A DNA stretch of 64,000 bases from Pseudobutyrivibrio ruminis (GCF_015057245.1 NZ_SVET01000008.1:1-64000), one strand, 5' to 3'; shown: positions 1 through 8,575, counted from the stretch's first letter. The notes: generated from the sequence alone by a model not told the origin. Program-made: numbers and translations.

Positions 1-63
1 TCGAGCGATAGCTGTGACTCTATCAATTATTTCTGATATTGGCATAGTTTTGTGTTGAATCAT
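1..63 (-). CDS. N-terminal 21 codons of an unknown gene (runs off the left edge)
   Basis: An open frame on the minus strand starts with ATG at 63 and reads MIQHKTMPISEIIDRVTAIA before leaving the window. It is preceded by a strong Shine-Dalgarno sequence (TTGGAGGGA, plus-strand 69-77) and by a good promoter at 83-113. These upstream signals make it a real gene start. Too little protein is visible to name a family. Confidence 0.7.
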   Translation of the reverse strand, partial: MIQHKTMPISEIIDRVTAIAR

Positions 64-82
64 TACAAATCCCTCCAAAAGT

Positions 83-113
83 ATTATAGCATAAAATAGA
101 ATTCCTTTTTCAA
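83..113 (-). promoter_or_regulatory. Promoter of the left-edge minus-strand gene
   Basis: On the minus strand there is TTGAAA (plus-strand 108-113), a 19-bp spacer and TATAAT (83-88). TG lies one base before the -10, giving an extended -10 (TGCTATAAT). The spacer is 2 bp longer than ideal, which the extended -10 can compensate. It points at the ATG at 63. Confidence 0.65.
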
Positions 114-120
114 CAGTTTG

Positions 121-155
121 AAATGGGCGGTAGCAAGTGCTACCGCCCATTTTTT
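121..155 (+). terminator. Strong stem-loop with T-run, terminator-like
   Basis: GGGCGGTAGC (125-134), loop AAGT, then GCTACCGCCC (139-148), extended by four A-T pairs and followed by T's to 155. The T-run is on the plus strand. No plus-strand gene precedes it inside the window, so it may block transcription entering the surface operon from the left or be read from outside. Confidence 0.6.
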
Positions 156-208
156 CTCAGTAAACGTTTCAGTGTTCGTTTTCTACCATTTCATTTACGA
201 AAGTCTAT

Positions 209-356
209 AAAGTTATTTCGTGACTGTGTTCACAAAATTCTCACAAGTTGTATAGTAAATTAATTACGTTCTTGCCAATATTCTGATAATTCTTGCCAAG
301 ACACAGATTTATCACACAATATATGCTAATTTGAAATTACAAAAAGTTATTTCGTG
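209..356 (+). repeat. 14-bp direct repeat in the leader region of surface operon 1
   Basis: AAAGTTATTTCGTG occurs at 209-222 and exactly again at 343-356, flanking the tandem CTTGCCAA boxes. A small palindrome (TAATTTGAAATTA, 327-339) lies between. The region 64-411 holds no gene; it contains the promoter of the left gene, a terminator-like hairpin, these repeats and the boxes. Confidence 0.55.
271..332 (+). promoter_or_regulatory. Tandem CTTGCCAA boxes and extended -10 of surface operon 1
   Basis: CTTGCCAA is at 271-278 and again at 292-299, 21 bp (two helical turns) apart. After 27 bp comes TGC-TAATTT (TG 324-325, -10 at 327-332), an extended -10 without a good -35. The same arrangement occurs at 42413-42472 and 54057-54117, which is why I read it as activator sites plus promoter. 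LytTR-family regulators are known to bind direct repeats about 21 bp apart; which regulator acts here is inference. Confidence 0.55.
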
Positions 357-411
357 TAACGTTTTGTAGGAGACATTGTTGATTGGCAAATATTAAGTGA
401 GGAAGAAGCAT

Positions 412-3400
412 ATGAAAAGAAATCTATCATTATTACTTAATAAGATCATTTCATTAGGTCTTATAGTACCACTGTATTTGGCAATGTCAATAAGTGCATT
501 TGCTGACATAACAGATGCGCCTTCAGAGGATACTCCTACAGAGGAAGTTGCTTCTGTTCCAGAGAGCAGCCCTGCTCCTGAGGCAAGTGCACCGGTAGAG
601 CCAAGTACACCTACAAATGAGGATCCAGCTTCAGATGTTACAACACCTGTAGCTGGTGAGACTCCATCAGAAGGCACAACCCCATCGGAGGGTACAACCC
701 CAACAGATGGAACAACCCCATCGGAAGGTACAACCCCAACAGATGGCACAATTCCTACTGATGGTAATCAGGGAGAATCTGATACAGCCGGAGACCAAAC
801 TCCTGAGGATGCCTTACTAGGAGATGATTTAAACCAGGATGGTGATGGTTTAGAGGGTGATGGTCTAGATGGGGAACTAGACGACGAATTAGAAGATGAG
901 CTTGACGGCGACGAACTAGAAGATGAGGAGCTTGAAGAAGAGGACGAGGAAGAGGAATGTGAGCATGAGCTAGTTTACACATCCAACAAAGACGGAAGCC
1001 ACACAGTTACATGTGCTCTTTGTGATATGGAAGAGTACTTAGAAACATGTGAGTATGACGATGACGGCATTTGTGTCAAGTGTGGTTACAAGCGCCTTCC
1101 AGATCCAGTACTTGTTTATGAAGATGAATATGTAATAGTAACTGTTTCTGGTGCAGTCCCAGAGAATGCAGATTTAAAGGTTAAGCCTATTACAGAATCT
1201 AATGATGAGACAAGAGACCTTTATAATCACACAGCTGGCAAGATGGAAGAGCTGTTAGCTGATTCAGAAAACGAAGTATATGGTTTCTTAGCATACGATA
1301 TTTGTTTTACAAATGTTGAAACAGGCGAAGAGGTAGAGCCATCAGATAATGTAACTATTTCAATGGAGTATAAGAGCGAGATACTTCCAGTATCTAAGGA
1401 AGATGTTGATAACGCTAAAGAGCTCAAGGTTGATGTAGTACATATTAATGATAAAACTGATGAGGTTGAAAATCTTACGGAAGCAGGTAGCGCAACAGTA
1501 TCTACTTCATCAGATACATCAGTAAAGAGCGCAAGCTTCACTAATGATAGCTTCTCTGTATATACATTACTTTGGAATGGAAATACCAATCGACAAATCG
1601 AAGTTACTTTTAACAACGTATTTGTAGAAATGATAGATGAGGAAGAAGTTCCAGAATACGAAGAAATAAAAGAAACAATTAACATGGAAAGTAGCACCCC
1701 TGAAATAATGATTCAGGATAAGGTGGATGATATTCCAGGATACAAGTTTAAGAGAGCAGATTACAAAGTAGAAGGTATTGGTAAAGATGTTGATGGCTTA
1801 AAACTTATCAGAAGTGGTAATTCATATTTCTTACAGCTTCTAAATGGAGGTGCAGAGGTTGCAAAAGTTGCTCTAAGTAGTTCAGCAAAAGCAACTGTAA
1901 ATATTTACTACGAAAAGAACATAAACCTTACAGTGCAGAAAATTGCAACAGGTGCTGCTAAAGAAGATACTACTACAACTTATGAATTTGTAATCAAGAA
2001 TTCAGAAGGTGTTCCAGTTGGCGCAACAAAATATTATGTAGGCGAAGAATTAAGAACTACAGACGCTGCATCTGGAATGTTTACATTACTTTCTGGACAA
2101 AAGGCAGAATTCATAGATCTTCCAGTAGGAAGCTACAATATTACAGAAACAGGTACATCTTATGAAAGTACTTATAAACTAAAGGATTTCACTACAAAGA
2201 TTCTAGAGGTAAAGAAGAATCAGGCAGATACATTATTAGTTCAATACGAAGCTGCATCACAGGATTCAAGAGTAGTTGAAACAACTGTTGATGATGAGTC
2301 TACAAAGAATATTAAGTTTAAAAACTGTTACACAACAGTTTCTGAACCAACAGAAGTCGTATCTGCAACAGTGTCAAAGTATATTAGATATCATGCAGAA
2401 GATGACAATTATGATCTTACAATCAAGTTTAAAGGTCCAGAACAAAAAATCGTTACCACTATTGATACTTCGGAAGAACTTGAGCAGGAACAAAAAACCA
2501 AGGTAGATATTGTACTAGTTGTTGATAAATCAAATTCTATGGGATATGCAACAACAGATCCTAATTATCCTACTCGTATAAAGTGCGTGGTAGCAGCGGT
2601 TGACTCTATGGTAGAGACAATGAAGGACAAAGACGATGTGGATGCCAAATGGAAGGTTATAGATTTTGGTCAATCTGCAAAGCTGATGACAAGTAATTGG
2701 ATTGATACTGGAGATGTTGTTGTAACAGAAAACCTTGGACCAGCAGAAAGCATAGGTGGCGGAACTAATTATTGTGCTGGATTAAAGATGGCTAATGATC
2801 AAATGTCAGGAGCAAGATCAGATGCAAAAACAATTGTAATTTTCCTGACAGATGGATGTCCTACCTACGGTATAAAAGATGGAAGGCAAATAGGTAAAGG
2901 TACAAGTTTAACAACAGAAATAGAAGGTGCCACATATAATTATGCGAGTCAGCTTGAATGTGACTATTTCTATGCAATAGGAATGGGACTTGGCTACAAC
3001 TCATATAGTGATGCACCAGGTGGCATCGATGCATTTACACTTTTACAGAATATGAGTGCCAAAGTAAAAGCTAAAGAAGCAGCGGAGGCATATAATATTT
3101 CTCCAGAAAAGGTTGGTTCTATCTTTGATAGCTTAGCAGGAACAATCAGCGGCATTGCAACAGGTGGACTTGAAACTAGTACAGAGATGCTTTACTCATC
3201 AAATGTAGTAATGACAGATACGCTTAGCGAATATGTAGATATAGTTCCAGATAGTACATTCAAGATTAACGTAACCTTAGACTTACAGGATGTTCAAGAT
3301 GAGAGTGTAGCAAGTGTGCCAGGTGTTATCAAAGATGGAATTCAGGAATCACCTGCCACATACACATTACCTGATGGAACAGTTCTAACAGCAAATTACA

Positions 3401-4233
3401 TCGTTAAAACGAATGATGATGGAACAGTTACAAGAAAAATTAGCATGGTATTCCCACAGGGTTATCTGTTAGATGATGGATATGAGTATCAGGTTAAGTT
3501 CTACGTACAGCCAAGCAATTCGGCATACGATTACTACTACGAACACAAAGATGATGAGAATCCTTATCCTCACACAGGCGATGATGAAACAGACCATGGT
3601 AACAACAGGCCTATTACATCATCATTGTTACCTGGCTTCTATTCAAATGGTGTAGCTAATACAACTTATGTAATAAACAACGAGTCAGGTAAGCTGGATT
3701 TCCCTAAGCCTGTAGTTCAGGTGCATTTCACAAATGTTTGGGAAATCTACAAGGTAAATCAGAGCGGTGAGTACTTAGATGGAGCACAATTCACACTCGA
3801 AGAACAGGCAGAAGAAGGAACAGTGGCTACATCTTATACAGGAACTAGCCAACAGGTTGAACAATTATCAGGTTTGGTTGTTTGGAATGACACTGTAGCA
3901 ACTGGAAAGATTTACAAGTTGAAAGAGATGCAGGCTCCTACAGGATATGTGACTAGCAATGATAATTGGATAATCACAATCTCTGATGAGAATGTACCTA
4001 CAGTAAGAATTGTTACAGAAAGTGGTAATCCAGAAGGAACAGAGTACTTGGTTGAACCAGTGAGAGACGGAAAAGTTATTACCTACAGATTTGAGTTCCT
4101 AAACAAAAAAGCATCAGCTTTACCTTACACAGGTGGAAGCGGCGTATACAAAACTACAGTAACCGGAATTGCAATGATGATTTTATCAGCATTCATGTTC
4201 TACTTGAACAGAAGAAAAAAGGCAGGTTTTTAA
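412..4233 (+). CDS. LPYTG-anchored surface adhesin with von Willebrand A domain (pilus-tip type)
   Basis: A 1273-residue secreted protein, first gene of surface operon 1. I start it at ATG 412, where GAGGAAG sits 6 bp upstream; GTG 397 has no ribosome site. Order of parts: signal peptide to about residue 31; a Pro/Thr/Ser/Glu segment with TPSEGT/TPTDGT repeats; a very acidic stretch; a cysteine module with two CxxC pairs (TCALC, CVKCGY, near residues 200-225); SpaA/Cna-B-like regions; a vWA domain with a complete MIDAS (D705-x-S-x-S, T785, D814); a C-terminal Cna-B-like domain; then LPYTG (1237-1241), a membrane segment and a basic tail. By family, vWA/Cna-B LPxTG proteins are adhesive tips of sortase-built pili. 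No pilin sortase is in this operon, so assembly by the class C sortases of operon 2 or direct wall anchoring are both possible. Confidence 0.85.
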   Translation: MKRNLSLLLNKIISLGLIVPLYLAMSISAFADITDAPSEDTPTEEVASVPESSPAPEASAPVEPSTPTNEDPASDVTTPVAGETPSEGTTPSEGTTPTDGTTPSEGTTPTDGTIPTDGNQGESDTAGDQTPEDALLGDDLNQDGDGLEGDGLDGELDDELEDELDGDELEDEELEEEDEEEECEHELVYTSNKDGSHTVTCALCDMEEYLETCEYDDDGICVKCGYKRLPDPVLVYEDEYVIVTVSGAVPENADLKVKPITESNDETRDLYNHTAGKMEELLADSENEVYGFLAYDICFTNVETGEEVEPSDNVTISMEYKSEILPVSKEDVDNAKELKVDVVHINDKTDEVENLTEAGSATVSTSSDTSVKSASFTNDSFSVYTLLWNGNTNRQIEVTFNNVFVEMIDEEEVPEYEEIKETINMESSTPEIMIQDKVDDIPGYKFKRADYKVEGIGKDVDGLKLIRSGNSYFLQLLNGGAEVAKVALSSSAKATVNIYYEKNINLTVQKIATGAAKEDTTTTYEFVIKNSEGVPVGATKYYVGEELRTTDAASGMFTLLSGQKAEFIDLPVGSYNITETGTSYESTYKLKDFTTKILEVKKNQADTLLVQYEAASQDSRVVETTVDDESTKNIKFKNCYTTVSEPTEVVSATVSKYIRYHAEDDNYDLTIKFKGPEQKIVTTIDTSEELEQEQKTKVDIVLVVDKSNSMGYATTDPNYPTRIKCVVAAVDSMVETMKDKDDVDAKWKVIDFGQSAKLMTSNWIDTGDVVVTENLGPAESIGGGTNYCAGLKMANDQMSGARSDAKTIVIFLTDGCPTYGIKDGRQIGKGTSLTTEIEGATYNYASQLECDYFYAIGMGLGYNSYSDAPGGIDAFTLLQNMSAKVKAKEAAEAYNISPEKVGSIFDSLAGTISGIATGGLETSTEMLYSSNVVMTDTLSEYVDIVPDSTFKINVTLDLQDVQDESVASVPGVIKDGIQESPATYTLPDGTVLTANYIVKTNDDGTVTRKISMVFPQGYLLDDGYEYQVKFYVQPSNSAYDYYYEHKDDENPYPHTGDDETDHGNNRPITSSLLPGFYSNGVANTTYVINNESGKLDFPKPVVQVHFTNVWEIYKVNQSGEYLDGAQFTLEEQAEEGTVATSYTGTSQQVEQLSGLVVWNDTVATGKIYKLKEMQAPTGYVTSNDNWIITISDENVPTVRIVTESGNPEGTEYLVEPVRDGKVITYRFEFLNKKASALPYTGGSGVYKTTVTGIAMMILSAFMFYLNRRKKAGF

Positions 4234-4270
4234 CATGGTAAAGTCATAGTGACTTGGAAGGGAGTCGCCA

Positions 4271-5308
4271 ATGAAGAAGGCAGTATTTAAATCAAAAGGA
4301 TTAATAGGAATAATTCTCGGGGCGTTATTAATCATAGGCTGTCTACAGATAACTGGGTTAAAAGCTGCTGGAAGGATTAATCCTAATACTCCGATTACTA
4401 TTACAGCTAAAATAGCTGAAAATGATCAATCGATATTTGCACAGGAATTTGACGGTAAGCTTCAAATCAGACTATATAAGATAGCTGATGTTGGAGAGAC
4501 AGGCAAGGCCACTATAGAGGCTGGGTTTGAAAGCATCGACCTTAGCATATTAGATGAGAACCCATCACCGGATAGTATCTTGGAAAATATAGTGGCTGTT
4601 GCCGAACCTATTGCAAGCGAGATGGAAGACTACACCACTATTGAAATAAATAGAGGTGCTGGTGAATCTGAAAAAACAGTTACCATGCCAGGTGGAGCCG
4701 GAATCTATTTATATGTACCACAGCAGGTAACAGCTGGTAGATATGCTTACACATTTACAAGCTATATCCTCTATGCACCAACCAGTACATACATTATGAC
4801 AGGACAGGGAAGTGACCAGTGGCAGTACGATGTAGAATTTACAATCAAATCAGAGGCTGAGCAAGCATATGGTGATCTTGCTATAACAAAGACTCTGGAT
4901 ACATTCAATAAGTCACTGGGAAAAGCATCATTTGTTTATAAAGTTACAGCAACGCTGGATAACGAGGTAGTTTTAAACAATGTGTATTCAATCGATTTTG
5001 ATAAGGCTGGAAGCAAGACAAGAACGATAAAGGATTTACCAGCATCAGCAGTTGTCACAGTAGAAGAGATATATACTGGAGCAAGTTATGAAGCAGTAGG
5101 TAATGAAATAGTTACAGGATTAGTGATAAAACCGGGAGATACAGTAACAGCTAATTTTGAAAATGACTACAACGGAAATCTAATCTCCGGTGGAATTAGC
5201 GCAGAAAATCAGTTCACCGTAGATGAGAATGGCAACATTATATGGACTGACAAGGATGGCAATCCAAAGGAACAGTTACATATGGAACCAGCCGAAACTT
5301 TTAGGTAG
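4271..5308 (+). CDS. Cassette protein A1: secreted pilin-domain-like protein without anchor
   Basis: 345 residues with an N-terminal signal/anchor ending near KAAGRIN (about residue 35). No LPxTG motif or C-terminal membrane segment is visible. It resembles the gene at 49576-50676 throughout, with the same KITA/V-x-D region, the same internal Cna-B-like part (AITKTLDTFNKSLGKASF against VIEKTLTTFDESLGTADF) and the same ending (LISGGISAENQF against LIVGGISVTNEF). The function is unknown. The Cna-B-like part and position suggest a fibre subunit or chaperone-like partner of the neighbouring B-E proteins. Start chosen from AGGGAG 8 bp upstream; 37 bp after the adhesin gene. Confidence 0.7.
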   Translation: MKKAVFKSKGLIGIILGALLIIGCLQITGLKAAGRINPNTPITITAKIAENDQSIFAQEFDGKLQIRLYKIADVGETGKATIEAGFESIDLSILDENPSPDSILENIVAVAEPIASEMEDYTTIEINRGAGESEKTVTMPGGAGIYLYVPQQVTAGRYAYTFTSYILYAPTSTYIMTGQGSDQWQYDVEFTIKSEAEQAYGDLAITKTLDTFNKSLGKASFVYKVTATLDNEVVLNNVYSIDFDKAGSKTRTIKDLPASAVVTVEEIYTGASYEAVGNEIVTGLVIKPGDTVTANFENDYNGNLISGGISAENQFTVDENGNIIWTDKDGNPKEQLHMEPAETFR

Positions 5309-5331
5309 ATGTGAGATGGAGGTAGCTAATT

Positions 5332-5850
5332 ATGAAAGTAAATCGATTAATATTAGTTGCTGCAGCCATTGCCTTAATTGGTGGTCTTGCAGTTAAACCG
5401 GCCATAGCATATTTTACAGACACCGCTACTGTTAGAGGGACAATTCCAATTTCCATTGGAGATGTGGAGCTTCCAGAGATGGATGATGATGTGAATCACA
5501 TGATTAAAACAATAGCGATTTCGAATACAGGTGATTACGACATATTTGTTAGAGCAAAGGCTTTATATCCTGATACCTGTATTATTGAAAAACAAACATC
5601 TACTAATTGGTCGGATTTAGATGGTGGGTATTATTACTACAGTGAAATCATAAAACCTGGCGAAAAGACAGAGGACCTAAACCTGAAAATTGATTTTGAC
5701 GGTAGTACAAGCGATTTCAATGTAATCATCATTCAGGAAGCAACAAAAGTTCTTTACGACGAGGAAGGAAATGCATACGCTGATTGGACAAATGCAATTT
5801 CCAACGAACATCAAGTGCAACCTGTTGAAGTGATTGAGCAGATGCGATAG
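5332..5850 (+). CDS. Cassette protein B1: SipW-cognate signal, TasA/camelysin-like
   Basis: 172 residues. The N-terminus has a hydrophobic run ending in AYFTD (residues 26-30), the hallmark of SipW-cognate signal peptides found on TasA, YqxM and camelysin-type exported fibre proteins. The mature part is small and beta-rich with a conserved core (HMIKTIAISNTGDYDIFVRA) that is nearly repeated in the paralogue at 50676-51284. By family, such proteins need a SipW-type signal peptidase; the only one in the window is the fusion at 54490-55734. Start supported by GGAGG 11 bp upstream. Confidence 0.75.
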   Translation: MKVNRLILVAAAIALIGGLAVKPAIAYFTDTATVRGTIPISIGDVELPEMDDDVNHMIKTIAISNTGDYDIFVRAKALYPDTCIIEKQTSTNWSDLDGGYYYYSEIIKPGEKTEDLNLKIDFDGSTSDFNVIIIQEATKVLYDEEGNAYADWTNAISNEHQVQPVEVIEQMR

Positions 5851-5861
5851 GAGGGATGAGT

Positions 5862-6605
5862 ATGAAAAAATTATATAAGAACCCTCTGATAATATTAGCA
5901 CTTGGCTTGATAATCATTATTTCAGCATCTGCTGGGGCAGCAAGAGCAGCAATTGTTTATCAGTCAGCAGCTGAGAGAGTAAACTTCTCAACAGCAACAA
6001 TTTCAGTTGAGGTTCAGGAGAAAACAGACGAAGGATACGTTGCAGTAGAAAATGAATTGAATTTCAGTGAAGTGGCAAAAGATGAGAAATTCAAAGTAGG
6101 AAAAATATACAACGAGAGTGTAAGAATTGTTAATAACTCCAATCAAGAAACTGGCTACAGTGAATATGTAAGAGTTGTAGTTAGAAAGAATTGGTACAAG
6201 GATGGTAAAAGCACAAATCTTGATCCTGATTTGATTGAGTTAGGAATCGCTGATGGATGGTATTTAAATCCTGATGAAACCACAAAAGAGCAGGCTGTTT
6301 ATTACATGACAGCACCTCTTGGTTGTGGAAATGCAGCAGAGTTTTTAGTATCGGTTCAGGTAGACAATAAACTTACATCCTTCGTAGAAACAAAGCCATA
6401 TGTAGAGGATGGCGTAGAAATTAAAGGAACCATAGTAAACGAATATCTTTACGATGGACAAGCCTTCCAAATCGAAATTCAGGCAGACGCAGTTCAGACT
6501 CACAACAGTGAAGATGCAATATATGCAGCCTGGGGAATCAAGGCAACATGTGATGGACAAGACGACGGAAACATATTAACAATTGGTGATAAGCCTGTTA
6601 ATTAA
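5862..6605 (+). CDS. Cassette protein C1: exported protein with variant AxVYQ signal
   Basis: 247 residues. ATG 5862 is preferred over ATG 5856 because AGGAGGG (5849-5855) abuts the latter but is 6 bp before the former. The signal has the TasA-like layout (basic start, about 20 hydrophobic residues, then RAAIVYQ at 28-34), but AYFTD is replaced by A-x-VYQ. The paralogue at 51284-52045 has the same residues at the same positions. The mature part ends in a conserved block (DAVQTHNSEDAIYAAWGI). The role is unknown; I infer a second TasA-like subunit cut by the same SipW-type peptidase. Confidence 0.7.
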   Translation: MKKLYKNPLIILALGLIIIISASAGAARAAIVYQSAAERVNFSTATISVEVQEKTDEGYVAVENELNFSEVAKDEKFKVGKIYNESVRIVNNSNQETGYSEYVRVVVRKNWYKDGKSTNLDPDLIELGIADGWYLNPDETTKEQAVYYMTAPLGCGNAAEFLVSVQVDNKLTSFVETKPYVEDGVEIKGTIVNEYLYDGQAFQIEIQADAVQTHNSEDAIYAAWGIKATCDGQDDGNILTIGDKPVN

Positions 6606-6619
6606 GAAAGGAGCAAGCG

Positions 6620-7462
6620 ATGAAAAAGAAAATTTTTAGTACAGTCCTTGCTCTAGTGGTTACAGTGGCAGGGCTGATGACAACAAGTTTTGATTCAAAT
6701 GCAGCTACCCAAACAACAGGATGGAATGTTGAATATAATGGCCAGGGATTTAGCTCAGACTACAATGTGGATAAATCCACCATTACCAGTGTAATGCCTG
6801 GGGACACAGTAGTATTTCAGGTTAATTACAAAAACAATTCTAGCGCAACTACAGATTTCTACTTAAGTACAGATGTAATTGCATCGCTGGAAGAAAAAAA
6901 TGCAGATGGAAGCTCAGCAAATATCAGCGGCGGTGCCTATTCCTACAAGATTAGTTATATCTTAAATGGCAACACTAACGTCTTATACGATAGTGAAACT
7001 GTAGGTGGCGATAACACTACTGTAGTCGGTTTACAGCAGGTTCAGGGGGGATTGAAAAATGGAGAAAACGCATTTATGAGCGTAGGTTCATTAGCAAGTC
7101 AGGCCAGTGGAACAGTTGTTATAGAAATCAAGCTTGATGGAAATTCGCAGGACAATGATTACATGCAAAAGCTTGCACAGCTGGATGTAAGATTTGGAGC
7201 TGAGAAGCAAACATCACCTGAGAATGTAGTAGTAAATACATCTGAAACAAAACGAGTAGTGTACACCATCCCAGGAGGAACTCAAGTAGTAGTATTAGAG
7301 GAGCCAGCAGTTCCACTTGCTAATACTAATACACTTGGAAGCCCTCAAACAGGAGATTCCATTATTCCTATTATTGTATGTAGCATGATGTTACTTATAG
7401 GATTATTACTTGTAATTAGTTACTTTTGGATCTCAAAAAATAATAGAGAGAAGGTAGCGTGA
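6620..7462 (+). CDS. Cassette protein D1: wall-anchored protein with SPQTGD sorting signal
   Basis: 280 residues: signal peptide ending near SNAA (residue 29), a beta-rich ectodomain (TSVMPGDTVVFQVNYKNN), then VLEEPAVPLA, SPQTG (241-245), one membrane segment and a short basic tail. Clostridial class B sortases are known to use (S/P/N)-P/V-K/Q-TG motifs, so this is a likely substrate of the sortase B half of the protein at 54490-55734. The paralogue at 52057-52878 ends with GPQTGDS. Ribosome site AAAGGAG, 7 bp spacing. Confidence 0.75.
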   Translation: MKKKIFSTVLALVVTVAGLMTTSFDSNAATQTTGWNVEYNGQGFSSDYNVDKSTITSVMPGDTVVFQVNYKNNSSATTDFYLSTDVIASLEEKNADGSSANISGGAYSYKISYILNGNTNVLYDSETVGGDNTTVVGLQQVQGGLKNGENAFMSVGSLASQASGTVVIEIKLDGNSQDNDYMQKLAQLDVRFGAEKQTSPENVVVNTSETKRVVYTIPGGTQVVVLEEPAVPLANTNTLGSPQTGDSIIPIIVCSMMLLIGLLLVISYFWISKNNREKVA

Positions 7463-7463
7463 T

Positions 7464-8504
7464 ATGAAGAAATTAAAAAGATTATTCGGATTTAGTTTAA
7501 TAATGACCATGTTATGTTCTCTTATTTCGCCTATTTGGGTGAGAGCTGAAGAGTACACATATCAAATAAGTATAATTCGTGGTGGTACAGAGGAAATAGG
7601 AGCAGGTTTTGTTTCAGATATGTCAGATTCGTTGACAATTGTAAGTGCAAGTGATGAGGTTTCTGTTTCGTCAAATAAGGATTCGGTTATAATCAAGGGT
7701 CTTAAATACAATGACCAGATTTCCTTCAACCCTAAATCAGCAGTGGAAATACCTGATGATTCAAACGATAAGTACTATGTAAAGGGAATGAGAATCAGTG
7801 GATCAAACGATGTTGTTTCTGAATCTACTTTCACAGTTAAAAAAGACAATTCCTATGTTGTAGCTTATGGAGTAGGAGCAGTTGTTCCATATACAGTTAA
7901 GTATTTGGACGGCGCAGGAAATGCACTTGCTCAGCAGAATACCTTTTACGGAGCCATTGGTGATGAAGTATATGTTCCATATAAATATATCGATGGATAT
8001 ATTCCAAATGCTTTAAATCTTCATACTGCAAGCTTAAAGGAAAATGACGAATTCGTATTTACATATACTAAGGCATCTGCATCTGGTGGCCAGACAATCT
8101 ATAATACAACCACTTCCACATCATATGGTGTGGTTGAAGGTGAAGGCCAAATGACTTATCAATTTGTTCCAGCAGCAGTTAGAGAAGTGGCAGGCCAAGG
8201 CCAGGCTGGTGGCGCAGCAAATGGAAATGGCACAAATCAAGCTGGCGGTGCAGCAGGCGGGAACCAGAATAATGAAGCAGCCAATGGAAATAATGAGGTT
8301 GCTATCGAAGATACTCAAACACCTACAACTGCAGATGTCGTAGACATTGATGATGAAGATGTTGCTAAAGCTGGTGAAACAGAAAAAATGTTTGATGTTC
8401 TAGAGAGAACAGCAATGGTTATTGCAATACTTGGAGTGTTGTTAATACTTCTAACAATTGGAGCAACAATAAAAGAAAAGCATGATATTTCTAAATATGA
8501 CTAG
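7464..8504 (+). CDS. Cassette protein E1: surface protein with C-terminal membrane anchor
   Basis: 346 residues, starting 1 bp after the TGA of D1. It has a signal peptide (to about residue 28), an ectodomain with a MucBP-like stretch (VPYTVKYLDGAGN), a Gly/Asn/Ala linker, the acidic motif VDIDDEDVAKAG and a C-terminal membrane helix with a charged tail. No sorting signal is visible. The paralogue at 52878-54011 has the same order. Last gene of operon 1, followed by a strong terminator. Function unknown; possibly the membrane base of the structure formed by A-D. Confidence 0.7.
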   Translation: MKKLKRLFGFSLIMTMLCSLISPIWVRAEEYTYQISIIRGGTEEIGAGFVSDMSDSLTIVSASDEVSVSSNKDSVIIKGLKYNDQISFNPKSAVEIPDDSNDKYYVKGMRISGSNDVVSESTFTVKKDNSYVVAYGVGAVVPYTVKYLDGAGNALAQQNTFYGAIGDEVYVPYKYIDGYIPNALNLHTASLKENDEFVFTYTKASASGGQTIYNTTTSTSYGVVEGEGQMTYQFVPAAVREVAGQGQAGGAANGNGTNQAGGAAGGNQNNEAANGNNEVAIEDTQTPTTADVVDIDDEDVAKAGETEKMFDVLERTAMVIAILGVLLILLTIGATIKEKHDISKYD

Positions 8505-8526
8505 TTAATAGTTATATTACTTTGAG

Positions 8527-8552
8527 GCGGCAGGAGTTCCTGCCGCTTTTTT
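8527..8552 (+). terminator. Rho-independent terminator of surface operon 1
   Basis: GCGGCAGG (8527-8534), a 4-base loop, CCTGCCGC (8539-8546) and six T's. It follows the last cassette gene by 22 bp. Confidence 0.9.
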
Positions 8553-8566
8553 CATGTCAGTAAATA

Positions 8567-8575
8567 TGATACAAT
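8567..8575 (+). promoter_or_regulatory. Extended -10 promoter of the MscS gene
   Basis: TG-A-TACAAT at 8567-8575, directly after the operon 1 terminator and 31 bp before the MscS start. No clear -35 element is seen. Confidence 0.5.

Noticed and set aside
397..411. Five-codon longer start (GTG 397) for the vWA adhesin
   Set aside because: No ribosome site before 397, while its sequence supplies the site for ATG 412, which begins a normal signal peptide.
755..982. 75-codon minus-strand frame inside the adhesin gene
   Set aside because: Lies opposite the repetitive Pro/Thr/Glu and acidic region; codon pattern belongs to the plus-strand gene.
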